The position numbers and the translations under genes are program-made. Below, one piece after another: positions 1 to 7,877 of a stretch of 12,332 nt of DNA. Below the pieces are notes generated by a model. It worked only from the letters and a program-made list of their open reading frames with translations. It did no database searches and was not told where the DNA came from. Position 1 is the first letter of the stretch. Every line of letters starts with the position of its first letter. Source of the stretch: Sphingomonadaceae bacterium. GTDB lineage: Bacteria > Pseudomonadota > Alphaproteobacteria > Sphingomonadales > Sphingomonadaceae. The stretch spans positions 1-12,332 of the forward strand of contig JAFAZM010000169.1 of assembly GCA_019239785.1 (NCBI GenBank), written 5' to 3'.

Positions 1-1264
<1,264 letters not shown>

Positions 1265-1270
1265 CGTCGT

Positions 1271-1298
1271 TTCCCGTCGCGCGGCGCCCGCGCGGGAA
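1271..1298 (-). promoter_or_regulatory. GC-rich hairpin over the ftsH ribosome-binding site
   Basis: Read on the minus strand, TTCCCG (1298-1293) can pair with CGGGAA (1276-1271), enclosing a further GC-rich alternative stem (GCGCGG/CCGCGC, 1279-1293). The GGGA that would serve as the Shine-Dalgarno sequence of ftsH is in the 3' arm, 6 bases before the ATG. The pairing is seen in the sequence; a role in controlling ftsH translation is inference, and GC-rich leaders pair easily by chance. Confidence 0.3.
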
Positions 1299-1454
1299 CC
1301 GCCCCGCGCCGCGCCGCTGCATCGCACCCTAGATAGGATCTGAGGGGCGCCGCCGCAATGTAGGGGTTTTGCGTGAACCCTGGGTTAGCGGCGAGCCCGC
1401 GGGGTGGCTAGGCGGAGCGCGCTCGCTTGTCTAAGCCGATTACCGGGAGGGCGT

Positions 1455-2300
1455 GTGGGCGCTACGGCGAAATGGACGTGCCCGGGGTGCGGCATGGTGC
1501 GGAGAACCGCCTTTTGCCCGACCTGCGGCGAGGAGCCGTTGCGGCCGCGCGACCTCAAGGTCGACGATCTTGCCGCGCGCATCTTCGCGGCACTCAGCAA
1601 TGTCGACGGCAAGTTGCTGCGCAGCTTTCGGGCCCTGCTCGCGACACCCGGCGCGCTCACCGTGCACTATGTGTCCGGTCAGAGGCGGCCCTATCTCGGA
1701 CCCCTCCAGCTCTTCCTGATCGCCAACGCCCTGTTCTTCGCGGTCCAGTCCTGGACTCATCTCGCCATCTTTTCCTCGCCGCTCGCCTCCCACCTCCACA
1801 ACCAGGACTGGCAGGAGGTCGCGCGGGCCATGACCGAAGCGCGGCTGCGATGGCGGCACGAAACCTATGCCGCCTTCGCCCCCGCCTTCGATCGGGCGGC
1901 CGTGCTCAATGCCAAGGCGCTGATCATCCTGATGGCGCTCGCCTTCGCGCTCTTCCTGCCCGCGCTCCATCCACGCGCGCGGCGCGCGCTCGGTGCGCAT
2001 GTGATCTTCGCGCTGCATCTTTACGCCTTCATCCTGCTCCTGTTGTGCCTGTCCATGCTGCTTGCGGAAGCGGATCGGCTCGCCGGCGGCGGCGGGCTCG
2101 AGGCCGGATCGGTCGACATGGCCCTGTCCGTGTTCAACCTCCTCGCCTGCGCGGTCTACCTCTATGCGGCAACGGGCCGCTTCTACGGGTCGCGCGGCGC
2201 GGCCCGGATCGCCAAGGTCGCGGTGCTGACCGTGGCGATCGGCGCCATCGCTTTGGCCTATCGTTTCGCGATCTTCGCGATCACGCTCTACACGAGTTGA
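1455..2300 (+). CDS. DUF3667-type zinc-ribbon membrane protein
   Basis: Predicted inner-membrane protein of unknown function, 281 residues. An N-terminal zinc ribbon is formed by Cys9, Cys12, Cys21 and Cys24 (CPGCG and CPTCG), followed by a soluble linker and about five hydrophobic helices (roughly 82-100, 153-171, 179-203, 221-239, 254-278). A ribbon plus C-terminal membrane bundle and a segment like HYVSGQRRPYLGPLQLFLIAN matches what I recall of the DUF3667 family. I chose GTG at 1455 because GGGAGG (1445-1450) lies 4 bases upstream and the ribbon stays intact. GTG at 1404 is in frame but has no good ribosome site, and ATG 1494 would remove the first Cys pair. The dienelactone hydrolase gene begins 14 bases after the stop, suggesting cotranscription. 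The function is not known. Confidence 0.8.
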   Translation: MGATAKWTCPGCGMVRRTAFCPTCGEEPLRPRDLKVDDLAARIFAALSNVDGKLLRSFRALLATPGALTVHYVSGQRRPYLGPLQLFLIANALFFAVQSWTHLAIFSSPLASHLHNQDWQEVARAMTEARLRWRHETYAAFAPAFDRAAVLNAKALIILMALAFALFLPALHPRARRALGAHVIFALHLYAFILLLLCLSMLLAEADRLAGGGGLEAGSVDMALSVFNLLACAVYLYAATGRFYGSRGAARIAKVAVLTVAIGAIALAYRFAIFAITLYTS

Positions 2301-2314
2301 AGGGACCGAACGCA

Positions 2315-3043
2315 ATGCACCTTGAAGCGATCCACTATGCGGCGGGCGGGCGAGGCTACACCGGGTATCTCGCCGACGGCTCCGGCGGCCGCGCCGCACC
2401 GGGCGTTCTCGTCATTCACGAGGCGGGCGGTCTCACCGAGCAGACCAGGAAGCGGGCCGCGCAACTGGCGGAGGCGGGGTATGTCGCGTTCGCAATGGAT
2501 ATGTTCGGGCCGGAGTTCGAGCCGCCGACGCCCGGCGATCCCGAGGCGATGGCGAAGGCGCAGGCGGTGGTGCGAACGTTGCGCGACGATGTGGCGGAAT
2601 TGCGGGCTCGGGTGACGGCGGCGCTCGGCGTGCTGCAGGACCGCGCCCATGTCGATGCCGAACGGCTTGCGGCGGTCGGCTATTGCCTTGGCGGCGCGGT
2701 GGCGGTCGAGCTGGCGCGGACGGGGGCGCCGCTGCGGGCGGCGGTGGGGTTTCATGCCGGGATATTGCCCGGGACGACCGAGGAGGATGCGGCGATCCGA
2801 GCGAAGGTCCTGCTCTGCCACGGCGCCGAGGATCCGGTGGTGCCGCTGGCGCAGATCGTCGAATTCACCGAGCGGCTGAGCGCGGCGGGGAAGGATTGGC
2901 AGCTGCACGTCTATGGCGGCGTCGGCCACAGCTTCACCAATCCGCTCATCGATGCGTTCGGCTTCCCCGGCTTCCGCTATGACGAGACAGCCGACCGCCG
3001 CTCCTGGGCGGCGATGCTGCATTTGTTCGGCGAGGTGTTCTGA
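2315..3043 (+). CDS. Dienelactone hydrolase family protein
   Basis: Alpha/beta hydrolase of 242 residues, the usual dienelactone hydrolase size, with no signal peptide, so probably cytoplasmic. The triad is visible: nucleophile Cys124 in GYCLGG, Asp173 in GAEDPVVP and His205 in GVGHSF. Glu36 in HEAGGL sits where dienelactone hydrolase has its Cys-activating glutamate. Classical members open dienelactones in chlorocatechol breakdown, but the wider family includes many enzymes of unknown substrate. No chlorocatechol genes are nearby, so the substrate is unassigned. The start ATG has AAGGGA (2300-2305) 9 bases upstream. It follows the DUF3667 gene by 14 bases and is followed by a paired hairpin repeat that probably ends transcription. 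Confidence 0.92.
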   Translation: MHLEAIHYAAGGRGYTGYLADGSGGRAAPGVLVIHEAGGLTEQTRKRAAQLAEAGYVAFAMDMFGPEFEPPTPGDPEAMAKAQAVVRTLRDDVAELRARVTAALGVLQDRAHVDAERLAAVGYCLGGAVAVELARTGAPLRAAVGFHAGILPGTTEEDAAIRAKVLLCHGAEDPVVPLAQIVEFTERLSAAGKDWQLHVYGGVGHSFTNPLIDAFGFPGFRYDETADRRSWAAMLHLFGEVF

Positions 3044-3059
3044 AAGCGCCAGCCGGCTG

Positions 3060-3122
3060 TTCCCCGGCGAAAGCCGGGGTCCAGCAGGAGCCATAGACTG
3101 GGCTCCGGCTTTCGCCGGAGAA
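3060..3122. repeat. Paired inverted hairpin repeat (REP-like) between convergent genes
   Basis: Two copies of a 25-base unit lie in inverted orientation at 3060-3084 and 3098-3122, separated by 13 bases. Each copy is itself a hairpin: seven stem pairs (3062-3068 with 3073-3079 in copy one; 3103-3109 with 3114-3120 in copy two) closed by a GAAA loop, around the core GGCGAAAGCC. The copies differ at three positions, two of which are partners in the stem (C-G in one, T-A in the other). The element lies between the dienelactone hydrolase gene (+) and the small gene ending at 3148 (-). Similar GGCGAAAGCC repeats are, as I recall, dispersed in sphingomonad genomes. It may also act as a two-way terminator, although no T-run follows it. 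Confidence 0.8.
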
Positions 3123-3147
3123 CAGCGGACGAGGAAGCCTGGGGAGC

Positions 3148-3480
3148 CTAGCTCTTCTTCGCCGGGCTCTTGCGCGTCGTGCTGCGCTTGCGGGCCGGGG
3201 CCTTGGCGCTGTCGCTCTTCGGCGCGCTGGCCCCGTTGGCGGCGCTGCGGCGCTTGGCGCGGACCAGGGGGATGGCGGCGGCCGCCGCGGCGGCGATGGC
3301 GGCGCCGGCGATCGCGGTCTTGGGATTTTCCTTGGCGAGCTCGACGAGCCTGCCGGCCTTGTCGCGGGCGGTCTCGGCGAGATCGGCGGCGCGCTGGGCC
3401 ATGGTCAGGGTCTCGCCGCCTTCATCCGTCTCGGCGACGGGGCCGGCATGGGGCATTGCGCTGTTGGGAATGGTGGACAT
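3148..3480 (-). CDS. Small single-helix membrane protein with basic, histone-like tail
   Basis: Protein of 110 residues; I recognise no characterised family. An acidic and polar N-terminus (1-30) is followed by an amphipathic, probably helical stretch (about 27-53), an Ala-rich hydrophobic segment (about 55-73) and a Lys/Arg-rich tail (75-110) ending KSPAKKS. The layout recalls YqjD/ElaB (DUF883) type proteins, whose C-terminal helix anchors ribosome-binding proteins in the membrane, but here the basic part lies after the helix and resembles histone H1 tails. The start is ATG 3480-3478, supported by GGGAGAG 4 bases upstream; that site is in a 7-bp hairpin. An in-frame extension to 3720 would overlap the next small gene and is unlikely. 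The stop TAG is at 3150-3148. Confidence 0.75.
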   Translation of the reverse strand: MSTIPNSAMPHAGPVAETDEGGETLTMAQRAADLAETARDKAGRLVELAKENPKTAIAGAAIAAAAAAAIPLVRAKRRSAANGASAPKSDSAKAPARKRSTTRKSPAKKS

Positions 3481-3483
3481 GTT

Positions 3484-3504
3484 TCTCTCCCGAATCTGGA
3501 GAGA
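3484..3504 (-). promoter_or_regulatory. Hairpin enclosing the ribosome-binding site of the 110-residue protein gene
   Basis: On the minus strand TCTCTCC (3504-3498) is fully complementary to GGAGAGA (3490-3484) across a 7-base loop. The second arm is the Shine-Dalgarno sequence and ends 3 bases before the ATG at 3480. This is a perfect 7-bp sequestering stem, moderately stable because it mixes A-U and G-C pairs. The geometry is seen directly; translational control, for instance by temperature, is inference. Confidence 0.45.
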
Positions 3505-3539
3505 GAAGAACGATGAAGGAAGCGCCGGGGTTCCTTTGG

Positions 3540-3728
3540 TCAGACCCGCGTGCAGTCGGTTTCGATCTCGCCGGGCACGCGCCAGACGAGCTGTCCGGCG
3601 ATGCGCTCGTCGATGCGCGCCTGCTGCGTCCGCAGCGCATCCGCGCAGGCCTGCTCGCGCGTCTCGCGCCATTCGCCGATCAGCACGGCGGTCCGGAAAC
3701 GGTGTTGGGTCATCGCCCAATCTCCCAT
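3540..3728 (-). CDS. Small hypothetical protein, 62 residues
   Basis: Short soluble protein that I do not recognise. It has no hydrophobic segment; the centre (about 20-42, GEWRETREQACADALRTQQ) looks helical and charged, and the end has a VWRVPGEIE strand-like segment. Support for coding comes from almost exclusive G or C in third codon positions and from GGAGG (3739-3735) 6 bases before ATG 3728-3726. A second in-frame ATG at 3713 (giving MTQHRF) also has GGGAG 8 bases upstream, so the mature start could be five residues later. It lies 79 bases downstream of the histidine kinase gene on the same strand and 59 bases upstream of the next small gene. No function can be assigned. Confidence 0.6.
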   Translation of the reverse strand: MGDWAMTQHRFRTAVLIGEWRETREQACADALRTQQARIDERIAGQLVWRVPGEIETDCTRV

Positions 3729-3782
3729 CTCCCCCCTCCGCGACTCGGCTTAACCCAGAATTGGTTACGCGACGGTTTATTG

Positions 3783-3799
3783 CGGCCCGGTCCGGGCCG
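3783..3799 (-). terminator. Possible hairpin terminator after the histidine kinase gene
   Basis: CGGCCCG (3783-3789) and CGGGCCG (3793-3799) form a perfect 7-bp GC stem with a 3-base loop, 8 bases beyond the kinase stop on the minus strand. No T-run follows on either strand, so this may be a weak or Rho-assisted site, or simply an mRNA 3' stabilising hairpin. Confidence 0.35.
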
Positions 3800-3807
3800 G
3801 CGGCAAT

Positions 3808-5535
3808 TCAGGCCGCTTCCGCCTCGGGCTGGCGGCGCGGCGCCGCGGCGGCCGGCAGGGTGAAGCGGAAGACGGCGCCGGTCTCGCCGGGCTCGGCCCA
3901 GATCCGGCCGCCATGCGCCTCGACGATCGTCCGGCTGATCGAAAGGCCGAGCCCCATGCCAGAGCCCTTCGCGCTGTAGAAGGAGGCGAACAGCTTCTCG
4001 CCGTCCTCGCCCTGCAGCCCGGGGCCGCTGTCGGCGACGCTGATCTCCACCATCCTGCCCCGACGGCGGGTGGTGAGGACGAGGTCGCGCCGCTCCATCC
4101 CCTCCATCACGTCGGCGGCGTTGCGCAGCAGATTGTTCAGCACCTGCTGGATCTGGATCGGATCGGCCAGCACCCAGCGCGCCGCCGGATCGAAATCGAC
4201 CGAGGTGCCCGCATTCCTCAGCACGCCGCCGGCGAGCGCCAGCACCAGGGCGTCCTCGATGATCGCATTGATGTCGTGCGGCGCCTGGCTGACCTCGCCT
4301 TTCATGACGAAGGCCCTCAGGCGCCGGATGATCTCGGCGGCGCGCTCGGTGCTGGCGAGGGCATGGGCGAGCGCCCGCTTGAGGTCGCGCGGATTGGCCG
4401 CGCCGCCGGTCTCGACCAGCCGCTGGCAGACGGTGATGTAATTGGTGATCGCGGCGAGCGGCTGGTTCAGCTCGTGCGCCAGGGTCGAGCCCATCGCGCC
4501 GAGCTCGGAGACGCGGGAAACGTGGATCAGCTCGGCCTGCGACTGGCGCAGGCGTTGCTCCGCCTCGCGCAGCGCATGCTCGGTGTCGAGGATCGCGCCG
4601 AGCCGGTCGAAGCGGCTCGCCGCCCAGATCATGACGGTGGCAAGCAGGGCGATGGAGAGGCCGGTGACGATCGCGAGCCGATGCTCGGGCGAATAGAGGC
4701 CGTACACGACCCCGGCTTCCGCGAGCGAACCGACCAGGATCGGCACCAGGATCACGATCGGCAGCAGCCGCCGCACCGCGCCGGCGCCCACCGTGTCGCC
4801 AAGCAGCAGCGGCATCCAGCCGGCGTCGGGGCGCAGCGCCAGCAGGCCGACCGCGAACAAGGCGAGCCCGGTCGCGGTCGGGATCGCGACCTGGGTGAAG
4901 CCGAACGGGCCCGGCGTCGGCGCCGCTCCGAACAGATAGCAGAGCAAGGTGAGGCCGACCGGGAACAAGATCAGGCTGGCGGCGGCCGAGAAGGCCAGCG
5001 CCGCAGTCCGTCCGCGCCGTCGGACGAGCAGCAGCGCCAGCGCGCCGAGCACGAAGCAGAAGGCGGTGGGCTCGGCCATTCGCCCCGGATGGGCCATCGC
5101 GAAATCCTGGTGCGCGATCCCGCCCGGAAAGAGCAGGCGATCGACGCCGAACTCGGCGCGGCTCACGAACTCGCCAAGATCGAGCATGGCGAGCAGCAGC
5201 ACGGCGCCGCCAAGCCCGAATGCGACCGCGCGCGGCACGCCGGTCCGCGCGGCGGCCAGCAGGCCCAATCCGCCGAGGATCAGCGCCAGGGCGGTGACCG
5301 GCTGCATCGGGATGACGCCCGGCAGGACCGAGGTCAGCAATGGAAGGCCGAGCGCCCAGCCGGTCGTCACCAGCATGCCGAGCGCGATCGCCGCGCTGCC
5401 GGCCAGCACCGGCACAGTTCCGCGGGACGAGATCGCCCGCCTTCCTAACTCCCACAAATTCTGGGCCACTATCTTTTCAGCCGGTTTCCCGTCGTCTTGG
5501 ACTCGCGCCACTAAAACGAAGGCGCGCGTCCTCAT
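3808..5535 (-). CDS. Membrane sensor histidine kinase, FixL/DctB-like kinase core
   Basis: Sensor kinase of 575 residues for a two-component system. The N-terminal half is an integral membrane sensor with about seven or eight hydrophobic helices (roughly 40-62, 80-96, 100-120, 155-171, 178-200, 214-233, 257-278, 287-305). A predicted coiled coil (about 311-345) leads to the HisKA domain with phosphoacceptor His354 in LAHELNQPLAAITNY. The ATPase domain has the N box (VLNNLLRNAADVM, 465-477), G1 box DSGPGL (502-507) and GMGLGLSI (526-533). HELNQPL and ISRTIVEAHGG are typical of the FixL/DctB group. No PAS domain is visible, unlike FixL. The start ATG 5535 has AAGGA about 10 bases upstream; an in-frame extension to 5760 would overlap the divergent DUF188 gene. 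No response regulator gene adjoins, so signal and target are unknown. Confidence 0.92.
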   Translation of the reverse strand: MRTRAFVLVARVQDDGKPAEKIVAQNLWELGRRAISSRGTVPVLAGSAAIALGMLVTTGWALGLPLLTSVLPGVIPMQPVTALALILGGLGLLAAARTGVPRAVAFGLGGAVLLLAMLDLGEFVSRAEFGVDRLLFPGGIAHQDFAMAHPGRMAEPTAFCFVLGALALLLVRRRGRTAALAFSAAASLILFPVGLTLLCYLFGAAPTPGPFGFTQVAIPTATGLALFAVGLLALRPDAGWMPLLLGDTVGAGAVRRLLPIVILVPILVGSLAEAGVVYGLYSPEHRLAIVTGLSIALLATVMIWAASRFDRLGAILDTEHALREAEQRLRQSQAELIHVSRVSELGAMGSTLAHELNQPLAAITNYITVCQRLVETGGAANPRDLKRALAHALASTERAAEIIRRLRAFVMKGEVSQAPHDINAIIEDALVLALAGGVLRNAGTSVDFDPAARWVLADPIQIQQVLNNLLRNAADVMEGMERRDLVLTTRRRGRMVEISVADSGPGLQGEDGEKLFASFYSAKGSGMGLGLSISRTIVEAHGGRIWAEPGETGAVFRFTLPAAAAPRRQPEAEAA

Positions 5536-5628
5536 CCTATAATAATCCTTCGGAGCGCATTGCGGAATGGGGATATGCCCGGTCCGTGGCATCTTTACGG
5601 GACGCGTTACCGCGTTAACGCCGCGCGC

Positions 5629-6093
5629 ATGGCCGCCGAACCGAACATTCTCGTCGACGCCGATGCCTGCCCGGTGAAGGAGGAGATCTACAAGGTCGCC
5701 TGGCGGCACGAGGTGCCGGTGCGGATCGTCAGCAATGCCTGGCTGCGCGTCCCGGCGCATCCCCTGATCGAGCGGGTCACCGTCTCTGACGCGTTCGACG
5801 CGGCGGACGACTGGATCGCGGAGCGCGCGGGCCCGGGCAGCGTGGTGGTGACCGGCGACATCCTCCTTGCCGACCGCTGCCTCAAGGCCGGCGCCTCGGC
5901 GGTGATCGCGCCCAACGGCAAGCCGTTCACCGCGGCCTCGATCGGCGGCGCGATCGCGACCCGGGCGATCATGGCGGACCTGCGCGCCGGGGCCGTCGGC
6001 ATGGGCGGCGGCCCGCCGCCTTTCGCCAAGGCGGACCGGTCGCGTTTCCTGCAGGCGCTGGACGAGGCTTTGGCGCGGGTGAAAAGCCGCTGA
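5629..6093 (+). CDS. YaiI/YqxD family protein (DUF188, UPF0178)
   Basis: Soluble protein of 154 residues, close to E. coli YaiI (152). Family marks are clear: ILVDADACPVK (7-17) with clustered Asp residues at the N-terminus, VVTGDILLADRCL (73-85), and GGGPPPF (126-132) followed by DRSRFLQALD (136-145). The family has a PIN-like nuclease appearance, with acidic residues that could bind metal, but its role is not established. I chose ATG 5629 because the conserved family core starts almost at once after it; ATG 5575 and TTG 5560 are in frame and would add 18 or 23 unconserved residues. No strong ribosome site precedes 5629. The gene is divergent from the histidine kinase and is followed within 60 bases by tRNA-Ala. 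Confidence 0.9.
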   Translation: MAAEPNILVDADACPVKEEIYKVAWRHEVPVRIVSNAWLRVPAHPLIERVTVSDAFDAADDWIAERAGPGSVVVTGDILLADRCLKAGASAVIAPNGKPFTAASIGGAIATRAIMADLRAGAVGMGGGPPPFAKADRSRFLQALDEALARVKSR

Positions 6094-6101
6094 TCGCCGG
6101 G

Positions 6102-6130
6102 TTGCATCGGCGGGGCGGCGTCGCTATCTG
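6102..6130 (+). promoter_or_regulatory. Promoter of tRNA-Ala
   Basis: TTGCAT (6102-6107) and TATCTG (6125-6130) are separated by exactly 17 bases, a good sigma-70 spacing. They lie just upstream of the tRNA, with a predicted start near 6137. The stretch after the -10 box is GC-rich (GGCGCTCCCG), as expected for a stringently controlled stable-RNA promoter. It begins 8 bases after the DUF188 stop codon. Confidence 0.6.
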
Positions 6131-6147
6131 GGCGCTCCCGAAGGCGC

Positions 6148-6223
6148 GGGGCTGTAGCTCAGATGGGAGAGCGCTGCAATCGCACTGCAGAGGTCAGGGG
6201 TTCGATTCCCCTCAGCTCCACCA
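6148..6223 (+). tRNA. tRNA-Ala, anticodon CGC
   Basis: A complete 76-base cloverleaf with encoded CCA. The acceptor stem is GGGGCTG/CAGCTCC with one G-U pair, the D stem GCTC/GAGC, the anticodon stem CTGCA/TGCAG and the T stem AGGGG/CCCCT around TTCGATT. The anticodon loop ATCGCAC places CGC at 6181-6183, reading codon GCG. The body closely resembles E. coli tRNA-Ala. A GCG-reading tRNA fits the heavy use of GCG in this GC-rich DNA. Confidence 0.96.
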
Positions 6224-6254
6224 GCCTTCCGCTGCGCGGCTCGGGCCGGCAAGT

Positions 6255-6306
6255 CAGCCTTGGTCGAATGAGCGAAGGCTGCCCGCCAGAGCCTTGGCGA
6301 AGGCAG
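6255..6306. repeat. Overlapping GCCTT/AAGGC inverted repeats between tRNA-Ala and the esterase gene
   Basis: The 106-base gap between tRNA-Ala and the esterase stop holds two inverted repeats with the same arms: CAGCCTT (6255-6261) with AAGGCTG (6275-6281), and GCCTTGGCGAAGGC (6291-6304). AGCCTTGG and GCGAAGGC each occur twice. It resembles a decayed dispersed repeat and could stop readthrough between the convergent tRNA and operon, but no T-run is present on either strand. Confidence 0.4.
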
Positions 6307-6329
6307 GTAGGGCCCTCCCTCCAGACGGC

Positions 6330-7865
6330 TCAGGCGCCAGGCGCCACGCAGCGATAGCTCGCGGCATCGTCGCTGCTGCCTGAGCCATTGTAGCGCGCCA
6401 CCTGCGGGTGCGGGCAGAGCAGGCGGGTGCGGGTGCCGCCGCCGGGGAGCGAGCCGCTGGCGACGAGGCTTTCCGGCGCATGGCCCTGCTCGCGCCAGGC
6501 GATGAGGGCGCCCAAGAGGTCGAAGCGGCCCGGGCCCGCACCGCCGCCGCAATGCTCGACGCCGGGGGCCATGAACAGGCGGTAGAAGCCGTCCGTGCCC
6601 GGCCCCATCCGGGCGACGACCGCATCGCGATAGGCGATGCTGTTGTAAGGCGAGAGCAAGGGATCGGCCCAGCCGTGCCAGCTGAGCAATTTGCCGCCAT
6701 GGGCGCGGAAGGCGGAAAGGTCCGGGTTCCAGGCGCCGAGCACCCCGCCGAGCCGCGCCTCCAGCGCCGGGATGTCGCGGTCGGGATCGAAAGTCTCCGG
6801 CGTCCAGTGCCGCCAGCCTTCGCTCACCTGCAGGATCGGCAGGTCGCCCTGCATTGCGCCGGGCGGCAGCGCCATGAACGGCGTCACGCCATAGGCATTG
6901 CCGGGATAGAGGAGCAGCCCGCCCGGCGAACGGACCGGGCCGTAGATCAGATGGGAGCGGTCGACCTGCGCCTGGGTCAGGCAGGACTCGCGCTGGTCCG
7001 GCCGGCAGAGCAGGGCCGCGGGGTCGAAGCCGCAATGGAGCGGATCGCTCTGGATGCCGTCGCGCACCCCGTCCGCAGCATCGCACATGGCGAGCGCGGC
7101 GGCGTTGATCAGGGCGGTCTGCGGCGGGCCGAGGTCGCCGGCCGGATCGCGCCGGTGCAGCGCGTCGAGCCAGAAGCCGCGCGTCTGCAGGCGCACGAAA
7201 TTGTTCGCGGGCGCGCCGGCGACGATGCCGTCATAGTCGGTCGGGAATTGCTGGGCCTCGGTCAGGCCCTGCCAGCCGCCGGACGAGCAGCCCTCATAAT
7301 AGGAGAAGCTCGGATTCTGCCCGTAATAGGCCCGGATGATCCGCTTCGCTGTAAGCGCGAGCAGGTGATGGCCGCGCCGCCCGAAATTCTCGACCCGGTC
7401 GGGATGGCCGGGAATCCAGCGGGAGTCGAAGAAGGAATCGAGGGTGACGTGGCCGGTGTCGGTCGAGGCGGTGGCGAAGCCGCGGGCGACGCCGCCGATC
7501 AAAGCCGGATAGTTGATCGCCCCGGTATAGCCGCCATTGCCGACGCCGAGAAAACGTTGGTTCCAATGCGGCGGCAGCCAGAGCTCGAAGCCGATCTCGC
7601 GCTCGATCACGCCGACGATCCGGCAGAAACGCGCCTCGGTCGACGCATTCGGCCCGAGGAAGATATTGAATGGCGAAGCCGGCAGGGCCCAGCGCGTACC
7701 GCCGGGGATTACTTCCACGCTGATGATCCGGGCGTGCGGTAGGCTCAGATTTGAGACGATCGCGGGGCACTCACCACCCTGCGCCGCAGCCGGCGCAGGG
7801 AGGCCGAATAGCAGCAAAGGCGCCAGCAATTTGGCGAAACGGCAAACCAGCCCGTGCACCTCCAT
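6330..7865 (-). CDS. Tannase/feruloyl esterase family hydrolase, exported
   Basis: Secreted or periplasmic carboxylic ester hydrolase of 511 residues, the usual size of bacterial tannase-family proteins. A signal peptide is visible (hydrophobic 12-22, APAAAQ cut near 28). The family's CS-D-HC arrangement is present: Cys193-Ser194 in GCSSGGWQG (nucleophile Ser194), Asp401 in HGWADPLLS, and His438-Cys439 in GVEHCGGG, where the two Cys are expected to form a disulfide beside the triad. The lid has the calcium-site pattern CDAADGVRDG (261-270). Cys484 and Cys506 in the C-terminal CPHPQVARYNGSGSSDDA region also fit the family. Known members split gallate or hydroxycinnamate esters; the exact ester is unknown. 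GGGAG lies 8 bases before ATG 7865. It is the last gene of the operon, 12 bases after the decarboxylase, and the only exported product. Confidence 0.92.
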   Translation of the reverse strand: MEVHGLVCRFAKLLAPLLLFGLPAPAAAQGGECPAIVSNLSLPHARIISVEVIPGGTRWALPASPFNIFLGPNASTEARFCRIVGVIEREIGFELWLPPHWNQRFLGVGNGGYTGAINYPALIGGVARGFATASTDTGHVTLDSFFDSRWIPGHPDRVENFGRRGHHLLALTAKRIIRAYYGQNPSFSYYEGCSSGGWQGLTEAQQFPTDYDGIVAGAPANNFVRLQTRGFWLDALHRRDPAGDLGPPQTALINAAALAMCDAADGVRDGIQSDPLHCGFDPAALLCRPDQRESCLTQAQVDRSHLIYGPVRSPGGLLLYPGNAYGVTPFMALPPGAMQGDLPILQVSEGWRHWTPETFDPDRDIPALEARLGGVLGAWNPDLSAFRAHGGKLLSWHGWADPLLSPYNSIAYRDAVVARMGPGTDGFYRLFMAPGVEHCGGGAGPGRFDLLGALIAWREQGHAPESLVASGSLPGGGTRTRLLCPHPQVARYNGSGSSDDAASYRCVAPGA

Positions 7866-7877
7866 GACGCGCTCCCT

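Noticed and set aside
3913..5448. 511-codon open frame opposite the histidine kinase
   Set aside because: It is antisense to conserved HisKA and ATPase motifs; the product is rich in Arg, Gln, Glu and Asp with no recognisable domain.
5538..5543. Perfect TATAAT on the plus strand as the -10 box of the DUF188 gene
   Set aside because: No acceptable -35 element lies 16-18 bases upstream, and the bases also form the spacer before the kinase start codon.
5603..5621. CGCGTTA direct repeats and GCGTTAACGC palindrome upstream of the DUF188 gene as a CtrA-type site
   Set aside because: The spacing between the TTA elements does not match the TTAA-N7-TTAA pattern, and a 10-bp palindrome alone is weak evidence.
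5536..5760. Upstream in-frame extension of the histidine kinase
   Set aside because: It would overlap the start of the divergent DUF188 gene; ATG 5535 has an AAGGA site and leads straight into the membrane sensor.
6102..6383. Plus-strand open frame running through the tRNA gene
   Set aside because: It reads through a complete tRNA-Ala cloverleaf and its promoter, so it is a chance frame.
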